Shown: in pieces, positions 45,198 to 54,743 of the stretch | How the letters are laid out: each line of letters begins with the position of its first letter | Position numbering within the stretch: position 1 is the first letter of the stretch | The notes under the pieces: model-generated | The model's database searches: none | What the model saw: the letters and a program-made list of their open reading frames with translations, nothing else | Told to the model about the DNA's origin: nothing | DNA from: Candidatus Thorarchaeota archaeon MP8T_1 | Lineage (GTDB): Archaea > Asgardarchaeota > Thorarchaeia > Thorarchaeales > Thorarchaeaceae | Direction: 5' to 3' | Assembly: GCA_002825465.1 (NCBI GenBank) | Contig: PJER01000002.1 | Span: 1 to 64,000, forward strand | Length of the DNA: 64,000 bases | Position numbers and translations under genes: made by a program

Positions 45198-46362
45198 GTT
45201 CTGCAAGCTCCTGTTGCTTCTTTACCAGTTTCTTCTCGAGATTCAGTAATTTATCATCCAGTTTCTCGATTTCCTCGTTGTATGATTCGTCAGGCATCGC
45301 ACCAGATTCATGGCGCTTGTCCACGTGCTCTCGTAGTTGTTCTACTGATTTTATCTCTGCCATCAGTCCCTTGATATCAGTCTCAATATCATCTTCCTTA
45401 TGCTCTTCAGCTGTCTTGAACTGCTTTGCAGGAATGATAACGCCAAGCTGTTGTTGAGTCTTTTCAGCGAAGTCTTGGAATTGGTCTCGTAACTGCTCAA
45501 TGTTATTATCTACATTTCCCACTTGCTCTTTGATCTTCGAGATATCTTTCTGCAGGTCAATAACAGCATTAACAAGCCTTCTCATAGTCTTTTCAAACTC
45601 AGCTGATTGAGCACTGTCTATCCTTGCTTCTTCTTTCTCTTTTTTCTTCTGTTCCTTTACAATTGCACTAGGTTTGGCCATCTCAGATTGACCTGCTAAC
45701 CATCTGAAGGCATTAGTCGCGAATACCTGATTTCCCTTATTCTTGAGACCGCCACCTCTTCTGAATACCTCATAACTACCTAAACACATTATTCGCCCTT
45801 TACCGGCTTCAGCTACAGCCACAACAGGAACCTTTGCTGGTTCAGCCATTTCAGAAGTGACAGCAAGAGCAACTGCTTTTCCTTCTATTCTTAGACTACA
45901 CGCTGATGGGATTAGAAGCTCTTCCACGTCTTCTGTTGCAGGATGAGCAATAATGTCAGTGATGAGTGGCATAGTTGGAAGTCCCGCATTGTTACGGTCG
46001 TCCTTAACTGCAGTATTATCAAATTTAATTCCAAACTCTTCAGATATCTGAGAGAGGTTGTTCATTAATCCTCGATCTCCACCTGAAAGAGAAAGAAGCA
46101 TTAATCCACCTCCATTTTGGACATATTTCTTTAGTACATCAATTTCTTGAGGGCGGATTTTGGAGCTGTTTGGACAAGCAAAGACGATTACATCCGTATC
46201 TTTCAGGTTCTTAGCGAGAATCATAAATTCAGTATATGGCTCTACATCAAAGTCATTGTCCCTCAATAACTTACCAAGTTCAGAATAGGTACTGTCCAGT
46301 CTTCCACGTTCATTTTGGGTCTGATCGAAGTAAATTGATCTTCTTCGTCCGCTCAAAAGCAC
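45187..46362 (-). CDS. GIFT/IFT52-like domain protein with C-terminal coiled coil
   Basis: 391 residues. Residues 1-225 form a GATase-like/GIFT domain: SIYFDQTQNERGRLDSTYSE, EIDVLKKYVQNGGGLMLLS, EEFGIKFDNTAVKDD, GKGRIMCLGSYEVF and NAFRWLAG. The order and spacing resemble the N-terminal GIFT domain of eukaryotic IFT52. Residues 230-391 are coiled coil with charged heptads. No membrane segment. GIFT-like domains also occur in prokaryotic DUF4350/GldG proteins, so homology to IFT52 could be remote. Start GTG with AGGA upstream. Function unknown; a scaffold role is plausible. Confidence 0.65.
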   Translation of the reverse strand: MLLSGRRRSIYFDQTQNERGRLDSTYSELGKLLRDNDFDVEPYTEFMILAKNLKDTDVIVFACPNSSKIRPQEIDVLKKYVQNGGGLMLLSLSGGDRGLMNNLSQISEEFGIKFDNTAVKDDRNNAGLPTMPLITDIIAHPATEDVEELLIPSACSLRIEGKAVALAVTSEMAEPAKVPVVAVAEAGKGRIMCLGSYEVFRRGGGLKNKGNQVFATNAFRWLAGQSEMAKPSAIVKEQKKKEKEEARIDSAQSAEFEKTMRRLVNAVIDLQKDISKIKEQVGNVDNNIEQLRDQFQDFAEKTQQQLGVIIPAKQFKTAEEHKEDDIETDIKGLMAEIKSVEQLREHVDKRHESGAMPDESYNEEIEKLDDKLLNLEKKLVKKQQELAELKS

Positions 46363-46466
46363 ACTTCCTAAGTTACAGCTCGTCTGAAATCAGGGAATTT
46401 GCGTTAATGAGACTTGTGCGCATATTACCATGAGCTTTATCACAATATTATGCTGTCCATTTGAAT

Positions 46467-46895
46467 ATGAGTTCAGATGATTGTATCTTTTGTAAGATTG
46501 TGCGTCGTGAAATCCCATCATCTGTGATTTTTGAGGATGATATATGTATGGCCTTTCTTGATGTATTTCCAGTGAATAAAGGTCATAGTCTATTGATTCC
46601 TAAGAAACATTATCTGAACCTCTTAGATGTCGATCCTGATATTGTAGCTCATATGGCTAAGAGACTTATCGACTTAACAAGAGGGGTCCAGAATGCAACA
46701 GGCGAAGAGGGTGTCTTGACAGTAGTAGCAAATGGTGCTGGTGCTGGGCAAGAGGTACCTCATCTACACTTTCATGCAATTCCTCGTAGCAGGGGTTCAA
46801 ATTTCGGGTTTAGATTTCCACCTGACTATCGTGATAAGATGGCAAATCGAACCGAATTGGATGAGATATCCAAAAAGATCCGTAATAACATCTAG
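46467..46895 (+). CDS. HIT-family hydrolase
   Basis: 142-residue histidine-triad protein. An N-terminal zinc-type CIFCKIVRREIP motif, then FLDVFPVNKGHSLLIPKKH and the HLHFHAIP triad. Such enzymes hydrolyse nucleoside phosphoramidates, dinucleoside polyphosphates or aminoacyl-AMP. The ATG at 46467 is taken over the TTG at 46461; no ribosome binding site is seen, so the mRNA may be leaderless. The end overlaps the convergent PPC-domain gene by four bases. Confidence 0.92.
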   Translation: MSSDDCIFCKIVRREIPSSVIFEDDICMAFLDVFPVNKGHSLLIPKKHYLNLLDVDPDIVAHMAKRLIDLTRGVQNATGEEGVLTVVANGAGAGQEVPHLHFHAIPRSRGSNFGFRFPPDYRDKMANRTELDEISKKIRNNI

Positions 46896-47329
46896 AGATC
46901 TAGTAGATTCAATCCTGTTCTTTCATCACGCGCTCGAGCCATCTTAGCGAATTCTGTAATTACAATCTCTATGGTGACTGATACAATACATCCTTCCATA
47001 AGATGACCTGCATAGCATTTTCCTGTTTCATCAGATGCAACAATATGAGCATGAATTACATATCCATCATCAAGTCTAGAGATATTGCCAACACATGAAA
47101 CAACTTCTAAGTCCTTATCAATGGTGAAATCCTTGTAAGTCATTTTCTCAAGATCAAAATACCCTAGATGGACTTTAGAAACTGCTCCAATTAGGCTGAG
47201 ATGACCAGATAGAAGTTTGTTTTCAGCAACTATTCTCTCGATTGATTTCAGGATGTCCTCACCTGGCTCTAATCGAATCACAATGACTCTTCCAGTATTT
47301 TTGGTTACAAATGTACGAACCATATTCAT
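46892..47329 (-). CDS. PPC/DUF296 domain protein
   Basis: 145 residues making a single PPC (DUF296) domain, a trimeric fold found in plant AT-hook proteins and stand-alone in archaea and bacteria. Landmarks: VIVIRLEPGEDILKSIERI, LSLIGAVSKVHLGYFD, VSCVGNISRLDDGYVIHAHIVASD and GHLMEGCIVSVTIEIVI. His residues in IHAHI and GHL would bind metal as in known structures. No AT-hook. Cellular role unknown. Confidence 0.88.
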   Translation of the reverse strand: MNMVRTFVTKNTGRVIVIRLEPGEDILKSIERIVAENKLLSGHLSLIGAVSKVHLGYFDLEKMTYKDFTIDKDLEVVSCVGNISRLDDGYVIHAHIVASDETGKCYAGHLMEGCIVSVTIEIVITEFAKMARARDERTGLNLLDL

Positions 47330-47424
47330 TGTCTTGCATTGGTGACATATGAAAGGCTCGTTTTACAGCTCGGTAAGATTTTGGGAAGTGCTTATCAGTA
47401 GTTGAACTTCCAGTAATTCTGTGG

Positions 47425-50235
47425 ATGGTCTCTTTGAAGGACGAAAAACAGAATGATGATAATCAATCTTCACTGGAGGATTACTTTGGTCTTGATGAAG
47501 AACCCGTTGAAGAATCAATAGATGAACCCGAAGAACAACGTAATCCACAGAAGGAAAATAATCCTACAAGGTCAGCTAATAATCCATCAATCATTGAGGA
47601 TGAATCAGAAGACGAGGAAGACTTGGAACCAGATGAGGCCATCTCAGATTTTCAGGTGGGTGAACGAGAGACTCCAACAAATCTTCCACCTTCAATTTTG
47701 TTGGCCATTGATTATTCTGGTCCACTTAACAAGGCGGTTCTAAAGCTCTATGAACCAAAATCAAAGAAGGTCTACTTCTGGTTGGATAATACTGGCCATA
47801 AACCCTATCTCTATACTGATTGGCCTCCGCAGATGGTTGAATCTAAGGTCAAACGGAATCCCGGATTTGTTGGAACCGAAGAGGTTCAGCTCCATGATTT
47901 ACTTCATGATAAACCAGTTACAATGACCAAGCTCATTGGTGACAATCCACTCGCAATTGGTGGTGGAGCCACAGCAATGAGGAATCAACTAAAGGATAAC
48001 AGTGGCGTTCTTCATGCTTGGGAAGCAAACATTCGGTACCATCTCTGCTACACATATGATACCAATTTTGTACCTGGACTGATGTACAAGATTGAGAAAG
48101 GTAATCTGACTCCCTGTCCTCCCGATGTGGACAAGAAGACCCTTCAGGAGTTTAAGAACACCTTCTCTAAAGAAGAAGGTCTCGGGTCAATACTTGACAC
48201 GTATTCTCCGATGTTCTTCACAGAAGTGCCTGATATTAGACGTATTGCTGTTGATATCGAAGTCTATACTCCAGTAATTAATAGGATACCAGATGCTTCA
48301 GTTTCCCAACAACCTGTCACTGCAATTGGCCTTTCAGACAGTGAAGGGTTCAACACCTGCTTCGTCTTGAGAAGGAAAGGATTCTCTGAAGGTGAAGAGT
48401 ATGATGGTTTTCCTAAAGAACTTGAGATCAGATATTTTGATGATGAAGCTGAGATGCTTGTTGAAGCATTTCGTATCATCGATGGTTATCCACTAGTAAT
48501 GACATTTGTTGGCGACTCATTCGATATGAAATATCTATACAACCGTGCAAAACGATTGAATGTTGACATGGAGAAATATTGCCCAATCTATATGCGTGGA
48601 AATCAAGATCCTCGCCGCGAACAAGCTCTCCTCAAACGAGGAGTGCATATTGACATGTACAAGTTCTTTGGCAATCCTTCAATCAAAATCTATGCACTCT
48701 CAGGAAAATATCAGCGTGAGAATCTAAACACTATCGCAGAGGGTCTCTTAGGTATTGGTAAACTAGAGCTTAGTGACAATATTTCTGCTCTGAATTATTT
48801 CGAACTTGCACACTACTGTTGGTTGGATGCCAATCTTGTCCTACAATTTACACAATATGAGGATATGCTGCTACTTCGGTTGATAACTCTCCTTATGCGT
48901 ATATCAAGGATGTCAATGGAAGAGGTCACTAGATTCTATATCTCCTCTTGGATTCAATCCCTTTTCCGACAGGAACATAGAGCAAATGACTTGTTGATAC
49001 CTCGTCGGGTTGATATTGATACCATGAAACAGCCAGATGCTCAGACCGAGGCAATGATTGGTGGAAAAGCATTCAAAGGTGCAATTGTGATAGAGCCTGT
49101 TGCAGGAGTTCATTTCAATGCAACCGTCCTCGACTTTGCTAGTCTATATCCCACAATAATGAAGACTCATAACATCAGCTATGAAACAATTGATTGCCCT
49201 CATGATGAATGTAGAACAGCAGGAGATAATAGAGTTCCAGAGACTGACCATTGGATCTGTAAAAAGAAAAAGGGGATGATCAGTCAGACAATCGGATTCT
49301 TCCGCGACACTCGTGTGAATTGGTTCAAACCAAAGGTCAAGGACAAATCACTTTCTGAGGACACTCGCAACTGGTATTCAGTTGTTGAGAAAGCATTGAA
49401 AGTCTTCATCAATGCATCATATGGCGTAACTGGGGCTCAGCATTTCGAATTGTTCTGTATGCCCGCAGCAGAGAGTGTAACAGCTTTTGGTCGTGATGCT
49501 ATAGTTAGAACAAAAGAGAAAGCAGAAGACATGGGAATTCGAGTTCTTTATGGAGATACTGATTCAGTATTCCTTGACAATCCATCATCTGAGCAACAGA
49601 AGGAACTTGTCAAGTGGTCAAGCAAGGTGCTAGGTATCGACCTTGAAGTCGAGAAGACATACAAGTATGTCGCACTATCAGATAGAAAGAAGAACTATAT
49701 TGGTATTTACAGGGATGGACGAGTTGAAGTCAAAGGATTGAGTGGGAAGAAGCGCAACACGCCTGATTATGCACAAGAAGCATTTAGGAAGATGTTAGAT
49801 GTTTTAAGTCGAGTCGATGACCCTGCTGGTTTTGAAGTGGCAAAAGAGGAAATTCGTGAGATTGTTAACTGTGTGATTGATAAGCTAGAAGGAAAAGCTG
49901 AACCTTATTCTCCCGAGGAACTTGCATTCCGAATTCAACTCACAAAACGTCTCTCAGAATATCCCACTGATACTCCCCACGTACGAGCCGCCAAGATGCT
50001 TCATGAACAAACAAACGATCCAGGCAAAGTCGCTCCTGGAACTATAATAGAATTCATTCGAATCAAAGGAACTGGTGGAGTCATGCCTGTGGAACTTGCG
50101 AAGAATAGCTCATATTGGATTGACAAGGATACATACATCGACATCTTGAGGAGCGTATTCGAACAAGTACTTGACTCGGTGGGTTTAGATTTTGAGGAAT
50201 TTTTAGGATTTACTACACTAGACAAGTTCTTCTAG
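47425..50235 (+). CDS. polB: Family B DNA polymerase with acidic N-terminal extension
   Basis: 936 residues. Residues 1-85 are acidic and disordered-looking, with QSSLEDYF (Q14-F21), a PIP-box pattern. Exonuclease motif I is AVDIEVYTP, exo II lies around VGDSFDMKYLYNRAK, polymerase motif A is LDFASLYPTIM, motif B lies around KVFINASYGVTGA and motif C is YGDTDS. The protein ends TTLDKFF, another PIP-like motif, as in many archaeal PolBs. It is a proofreading replicative or repair polymerase working with PCNA. The N-terminal second PIP is unusual. Confidence 0.95.
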   Translation: MVSLKDEKQNDDNQSSLEDYFGLDEEPVEESIDEPEEQRNPQKENNPTRSANNPSIIEDESEDEEDLEPDEAISDFQVGERETPTNLPPSILLAIDYSGPLNKAVLKLYEPKSKKVYFWLDNTGHKPYLYTDWPPQMVESKVKRNPGFVGTEEVQLHDLLHDKPVTMTKLIGDNPLAIGGGATAMRNQLKDNSGVLHAWEANIRYHLCYTYDTNFVPGLMYKIEKGNLTPCPPDVDKKTLQEFKNTFSKEEGLGSILDTYSPMFFTEVPDIRRIAVDIEVYTPVINRIPDASVSQQPVTAIGLSDSEGFNTCFVLRRKGFSEGEEYDGFPKELEIRYFDDEAEMLVEAFRIIDGYPLVMTFVGDSFDMKYLYNRAKRLNVDMEKYCPIYMRGNQDPRREQALLKRGVHIDMYKFFGNPSIKIYALSGKYQRENLNTIAEGLLGIGKLELSDNISALNYFELAHYCWLDANLVLQFTQYEDMLLLRLITLLMRISRMSMEEVTRFYISSWIQSLFRQEHRANDLLIPRRVDIDTMKQPDAQTEAMIGGKAFKGAIVIEPVAGVHFNATVLDFASLYPTIMKTHNISYETIDCPHDECRTAGDNRVPETDHWICKKKKGMISQTIGFFRDTRVNWFKPKVKDKSLSEDTRNWYSVVEKALKVFINASYGVTGAQHFELFCMPAAESVTAFGRDAIVRTKEKAEDMGIRVLYGDTDSVFLDNPSSEQQKELVKWSSKVLGIDLEVEKTYKYVALSDRKKNYIGIYRDGRVEVKGLSGKKRNTPDYAQEAFRKMLDVLSRVDDPAGFEVAKEEIREIVNCVIDKLEGKAEPYSPEELAFRIQLTKRLSEYPTDTPHVRAAKMLHEQTNDPGKVAPGTIIEFIRIKGTGGVMPVELAKNSSYWIDKDTYIDILRSVFEQVLDSVGLDFEEFLGFTTLDKFF

Positions 50236-50340
50236 GGATAGCTCACAAATTAGTTCAAATAAGAAATTCTTATAGCCGTGACTTGATACTCGCAAAGGGA
50301 CTGAGACTCTGATATCTTACAATCGACGGGGTACTTGACA

Positions 50341-51375
50341 ATGAAACTAAACTATCGGGAATTTTTCATGCAAAAGATGTTGATTATGTTCAAGCCCGAA
50401 GATATCGACATTTCAGCAAAGGACTTCATCTCCACATATGCTTCCTACATGGAAGATATTGGTATTGTGGGAAAAGGTCCTGATGGTTACGCACTATTCC
50501 CTAGTCGTACTGCTCCCGTACGAGAAAATCATGTCGAGTTCTTTGAGGAATGGGTTCGTTTAACTGATGCTCTTGGAATTCATGGAGTTGTAGGACTCGA
50601 TTTTTACACTGATGGTTGGTTCGCACGTGATCCAAAGTATCAGACGATGAATGACAAAGGAGTCAAGATGCAGCACCAAATTTGTCCTAACAGAACAGAG
50701 TTCTGGCAATATGGAGCTGAGATAGTAAAGGAGATTGGGTCTTATCCAATTAACGAGATTCTATTATTCGGAACTGGATTCATTCGAGATCATTTTTGTT
50801 TTTGCGACCGTTGTCGTGCAGAATTCGCCCCCTTAGTTGACCAAGAGCCAAACCGTCTTACCTATCAATTCATCACCGAAAATCCCGAACACCATGAAAA
50901 ATGGCATAAGTGGCGAAGTGACAAGGTCCACGAAGGTTTCACCTATCTTCAGGAAGCAGCAATCGAATCTGATGATGCAACAGGGAGAGAACAACCCCTC
51001 AAGTTATCAGTAGAAGTCCTTCTTGATCCTGAGACCGGTCTGGCTGATGGTGCCAAGAGTGAATATGGTTATGACTATGCACGAATAGGCGAAACTACCA
51101 AGAACGTTTTGATAAACCTCTATCCATGGTCTCCAGTGCTTCCAACAAAGGGAAGTACGGAATACAATGATCTTGTTGAATCTCTTTATTTTGTCAACGA
51201 GTTCACTAGAAGAGGAGGTAGGGCGTCTCTCTTCCGATGGGGCGTCACTACAATTGAACAACTACAAGAATTGAAGGCACTGGGAAAAGACGTTGGAATT
51301 AATCGTATTGTTTCCACATTCCACTATCCTTCAGATTATTCCCGTAGACGAGAGAGTGCAATTGGTAATTACTAA
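50341..51375 (+). CDS. TIM-barrel glycoside-hydrolase-like protein
   Basis: 344 residues. The chain (DALGIHGVVGLDFYTDG, EIVKEIGSYPINEILLFGTGF, HFCFCDRCRAEFAPL, DVGINRIVSTFHYPSD) resembles the putative family-10-like glycoside hydrolase barrels that carry a CxCxxC loop after a strand. Catalytic acids cannot be fixed. No signal peptide, so cytosolic. ATG at 50341 (a TTG at 50335 opens the frame). Substrate and true activity unknown. Confidence 0.55.
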   Translation: MKLNYREFFMQKMLIMFKPEDIDISAKDFISTYASYMEDIGIVGKGPDGYALFPSRTAPVRENHVEFFEEWVRLTDALGIHGVVGLDFYTDGWFARDPKYQTMNDKGVKMQHQICPNRTEFWQYGAEIVKEIGSYPINEILLFGTGFIRDHFCFCDRCRAEFAPLVDQEPNRLTYQFITENPEHHEKWHKWRSDKVHEGFTYLQEAAIESDDATGREQPLKLSVEVLLDPETGLADGAKSEYGYDYARIGETTKNVLINLYPWSPVLPTKGSTEYNDLVESLYFVNEFTRRGGRASLFRWGVTTIEQLQELKALGKDVGINRIVSTFHYPSDYSRRRESAIGNY

Positions 51376-51382
51376 TTCTGAA

Positions 51383-52234
51383 TCACTGTCTAGCTGAACA
51401 GTACGGGCACACTCTATTTCCAGCTTTGATATTTCTTCCACATGAGAAGCAGAAGATGGTATCTTGATTGTCTACACGTGAATCTTCTAAAAATGGACTG
51501 AGTTCACCTTGTGAAAAGAGAGCTCCTATTCCTTCGATTGACTCATCTCGTTCGATATTGCAAACACTGCAACTCTTTTCTTCTTCAGTTGGGATGGCAC
51601 CTTGGATGTCAGAGTAAATATCTCTACTTTCTCGCTCTCGATATTGATAGGATGGTTTATCGTCATACTGATTCTGCCATGGATCTGATTTTGATTCGTA
51701 ACGGTCTCTAGTAGGTTGAATACCTCTATCTGATGATTCGAAATCACGTCTATAATCATCTCCACCATATCCTCTGTCTACCGCAGGTCTATTTGCGACT
51801 CTTTCTGAAGATGCTTGGTTACCCCACTGTGATTCTGAATCAAGTCCTCGTGCTGTATCTATGAATCTAAGATGGGCATCTCTCTTAAGATTCTCATATT
51901 CTGCAGGACTAAGTCCCATAATCTCAAGTGCTCTATCTCGCTCAGCACATCTCTTTGAAAGTGGACAGCAATATGAAAGACTTTCATGGCACAATGCAGC
52001 CATTGCACGGTCTTGTCTTGATTTGAAGATTGGAGTGATTCTCTTCGTTCCCAAAATGATAGAATCTCCCATTGACCGAATCTCTGTGTACCCGCTTTGA
52101 GCCAGAGCTTCAACAATCTCTCTAGCAGGGTATGCTCTTCCTTCTATTATCACATGACCCTCGGTCTTGTCCAGTCTAACAGGTCTCTCAGAACCTTTGT
52201 TATCTTCATAGGTGGGATATCTCATCTTTGTCAC
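51383..52234 (-). CDS. Protein with disordered Arg/Asp-rich centre and C-terminal zinc ribbon
   Basis: 283 residues. The N-terminal third looks folded (GHVIIEGRAYPAREIVEALAQSGYTEIRSMG) and has a cysteine cluster (CHESLSYCCPLSKRC); the centre is low-complexity, rich in Arg, Asp, Tyr and Gln; the C-terminus is a zinc ribbon (CFSCGRNI, CPYCSARQ) preceded by CSVC. I do not recognise the family. The layout suggests an adaptor that binds nucleic acid or protein through the ribbon. Converges with the preceding gene with seven bases between the stops. Confidence 0.6.
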   Translation of the reverse strand: MTKMRYPTYEDNKGSERPVRLDKTEGHVIIEGRAYPAREIVEALAQSGYTEIRSMGDSIILGTKRITPIFKSRQDRAMAALCHESLSYCCPLSKRCAERDRALEIMGLSPAEYENLKRDAHLRFIDTARGLDSESQWGNQASSERVANRPAVDRGYGGDDYRRDFESSDRGIQPTRDRYESKSDPWQNQYDDKPSYQYRERESRDIYSDIQGAIPTEEEKSCSVCNIERDESIEGIGALFSQGELSPFLEDSRVDNQDTIFCFSCGRNIKAGNRVCPYCSARQ

Positions 52235-52400
52235 TCCAAATTTGAATTTCCTGTCATACGAATAAGCTCTCTAAACAATACAATGGTATGTATTACTCTG
52301 TGATATATGGTAAATTTAGGCACGAAACTTAAAACCTACAATGTGTTCAATCTAAACCAGTTTGGGATTTAGATGAAAACTCCCAGGAGGAAAACTAACA

Positions 52401-52751
52401 ATGGGTTGTAAAGCTGAAGGTGCGGCACAAGGCTATACTGTGTTGGGTGGTATTGTCTTGTTGGTATATGCACTCCAGAGAATCTTAGGTGGTGTCAACA
52501 ATGCCAATGATCTAATTGAGATTTTTCTTGGTATCGCAATCATCATCTTGGTCATTCTTTCATTTGATGCAAGTGGTTTCGTAACATGGAAACTTAGACG
52601 TTCTGGGTTCTTGCTAGCTCTTTTTGGATTCTTCATAATCCTAATTGTGTCAGGACTATCACTAGATATTCTTGCGTGGATAAGCAGCTTGCCATCCTTA
52701 GCTGGATTCATGATATTGCTGGCAGGAATTCTAACTCTCTGGAGTAGATAA
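52401..52751 (+). CDS. Small membrane protein of unknown function
   Basis: 116 residues with about four hydrophobic helices (YTVLGGIVLLVYALQRIL, IEIFLGIAIIILVILSF, FLLALFGFFIILIVSGL, SLAGFMILLAGILTLW) and a soluble N-terminus. GGAGG precedes the ATG. No family recognised, but the general design (short helices with glycine-rich turns) matches many small archaeal membrane proteins, including the one at 54283-54612. Followed by a hairpin terminator. Confidence 0.6.
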   Translation: MGCKAEGAAQGYTVLGGIVLLVYALQRILGGVNNANDLIEIFLGIAIIILVILSFDASGFVTWKLRRSGFLLALFGFFIILIVSGLSLDILAWISSLPSLAGFMILLAGILTLWSR

Positions 52752-52768
52752 AATCAACAAGATGAAGC

Positions 52769-52809
52769 AGATGGATGAGTGTAATAACTCACCATCTCTC
52801 CTTGTTTTT
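52769..52809 (+). terminator. Intrinsic-type terminator
   Basis: Stem AGATGG+TGAGT paired with ACTCA+CCATCT (one bulged A), loop GTAATA, followed by CTCCTTGTTTTTC. It lies just after the small membrane protein. Confidence 0.6.
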
Positions 52810-52882
52810 CCCGCTCATATCGATGATTAGATAAAGGTGCAAGCTTGCCACACACGCAAGTCACTCACTGGACAGTATCACT

Positions 52883-54229
52883 ATGGATGAAAAACACATC
52901 AAAATCCTCAAAGATCTGGGATTTGATATCAGTCAAAAGGATCTGACAAATGACTATTGGAAAAAACGCGGAGCAGAAGCTCTAGCCCTCACGACGCAAG
53001 ACAGGGATGTATACGGCTGCCTTGACCATACTGTAGGTGAAGGTGTTAGTATCTTCGATATAGAAGGAACTGAATATCTTGATGTAACAGGTGGAGTAGC
53101 AGTTCGTGCATTTGGCATTCGCTATAGACCGTATCTTGATTTTGAAGCAACCATACATGATGTAATCAAAGAACTCCCTGGTATGGATTTTGATGCAATC
53201 CCTCAGACTCTTCTCGCAGAACGTGTAGCAGGAATTACACCTGGTACACATAAGAAGAGAGTTGTCTTTACTACATCTGGTGGAAGAGCTGTTGAAGGGT
53301 GTATGAAATCAGCAATGGACCTCACAGGTAATAGACGCTTTGTAGGCTTTAGACCTGCCTTCCATGGTCGAACTGGTTATGCACTATCACTTACTTCTTC
53401 AAACTCTAAACACAAGAATGGATTTCCGCAAGGAGTCGATGTTGTTCGTGTCTTCTATCCCTATTGTTACAGATGCCCATATGGTACAACAGAGGAAGAT
53501 TGTAGTCTTGAGTGCGTTGAGGCATTGAGATACGCACTTCAAGTAGAAGGAAATGATATTGCTGCAACCGTAATGGAACCATTGAGCGGCGAAGGCGGTC
53601 TTATTGTTCCTCCAGCAAAGGCAGTCAAAGGAATCTATGATCTGACCAAGGAGATTGGTGCATACTTCATGTCTGATGAGGTTCAAGCTGGTATGGGGCG
53701 TACAGGAAAATGGACTGCAATTGAGAATCATGGTGTAATTCCAGATTACATATCGATGGGTAAAGCAATCGGTGGCGGTTACCCGATGGGTGCCTCTATC
53801 GGACCTGCCCCAATGTTCACAGGAGGATCTCGCCATTCTGAAACTTTCTCAGCTGAACCAAAAATGGCTCTTCTCTCTCTATGGATTTTCAAGCACATGG
53901 AAGATGGTAATTTCCTAAAGAAGAATGCAGAGAACGGTGCATACCTTCTCAAACGTCTAGGTGAACTCAAAGATAAACACGAAGTTGTCGGTGATGTTCG
54001 AGGCCTCGGTCTCATGGTCGGTATTGAATTGGTCAAGGATAAGAAAACTAAAGAGAAGGCTCCTCAATTACGTAACAACATTGTGAAGAACTCAGTTCAG
54101 AAGCAAAAGTTGTGGGTACTCGGAGCAGGGCAGAACGTGATTCGCCTAACTCCTAGTTATATCATTACTAAGGAAAATATTGATGATGCAATTGATCGCC
54201 TCGATAAGGCAATCAAAGAATCAATATAA
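52883..54229 (+). CDS. Class III PLP aminotransferase (archaeal GABA-aminotransferase/racemase type)
   Basis: 448 residues, fold-type I. PLP lysine in SMGKAIGGG (about residue 294), Asp-x-x-Gln in MSDEVQAGMGRTG, and substrate-loop EPLSGEGGLIVPP. The PYCYRCPYG segment with several cysteines is like thermococcal class III enzymes, which include broad-substrate amino-acid racemases as well as 4-aminobutyrate transaminases, so the reaction is not certain. A TATA-like TTAGATAAA is upstream and a strong terminator follows. Confidence 0.88.
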   Translation: MDEKHIKILKDLGFDISQKDLTNDYWKKRGAEALALTTQDRDVYGCLDHTVGEGVSIFDIEGTEYLDVTGGVAVRAFGIRYRPYLDFEATIHDVIKELPGMDFDAIPQTLLAERVAGITPGTHKKRVVFTTSGGRAVEGCMKSAMDLTGNRRFVGFRPAFHGRTGYALSLTSSNSKHKNGFPQGVDVVRVFYPYCYRCPYGTTEEDCSLECVEALRYALQVEGNDIAATVMEPLSGEGGLIVPPAKAVKGIYDLTKEIGAYFMSDEVQAGMGRTGKWTAIENHGVIPDYISMGKAIGGGYPMGASIGPAPMFTGGSRHSETFSAEPKMALLSLWIFKHMEDGNFLKKNAENGAYLLKRLGELKDKHEVVGDVRGLGLMVGIELVKDKKTKEKAPQLRNNIVKNSVQKQKLWVLGAGQNVIRLTPSYIITKENIDDAIDRLDKAIKESI

Positions 54230-54239
54230 AAAAAAGATG

Positions 54240-54282
54240 TCTCATCTCTAACTATTTCTAGCTAGAGATGAGATTTACTTTT
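54240..54282. terminator. Bidirectional terminator between convergent genes
   Basis: A perfect eleven-base-pair stem TCTCATCTCTA/TAGAGATGAGA followed by TTTACTTTTC on the plus strand and, on the minus strand, by a long T-run (complement of the A-run just after the aminotransferase stop). Confidence 0.75.
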
Positions 54283-54612
54283 CTATAGCAACCACAGAAT
54301 TGCACCTATGATAACTAGGATACCACCAAGATCGCTTGCGAACAGAACCATCAGAATTCCAATTATGAGGACAACGATGAATTTGTTCGTCTTTCCAAAA
54401 TCTAAAGCTTTGATCTTGAGGAATCCGCTGTTCACTAATGCAATTAGTGAGAATAGAATTGCAAGGATACCCATAATGAGTCCATCTAGAAGACCACCCA
54501 AGACGGTAACGAATCCAAATGGGGTTCCTAAAATCATCAGGATACCTTGAATTAAACCAATTAGTGCTCCAAGGAGAACCAATAGGTCTCCAATTTTCTT
54601 CAAGTCAGCCAT
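54283..54612 (-). CDS. Small membrane protein of unknown function
   Basis: 109 residues from the ATG at 54612 (MADLKKIGDLLVLLG), chosen because GGAGAG lies upstream; the longer frame to 54777 would overlap the methyltransferase start and is polar and unconserved-looking. Four hydrophobic helices, glycine-rich, ending GGILVIIGAILWLL. Resembles DUF-type small archaeal membrane proteins; function unknown. Confidence 0.6.
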   Translation of the reverse strand: MADLKKIGDLLVLLGALIGLIQGILMILGTPFGFVTVLGGLLDGLIMGILAILFSLIALVNSGFLKIKALDFGKTNKFIVVLIIGILMVLFASDLGGILVIIGAILWLL

Positions 54613-54743
54613 ATTTTCAATCTCTCCTATAATGGCGTGCCCCAAAAGGGACGTCTTCACAATGGTTAAACCACTATATATAACATAAGGATAAGCTGTT
54701 CGCAAATGCACAACCGAATAACCTCGTGTTTTTGGTGAGATGA

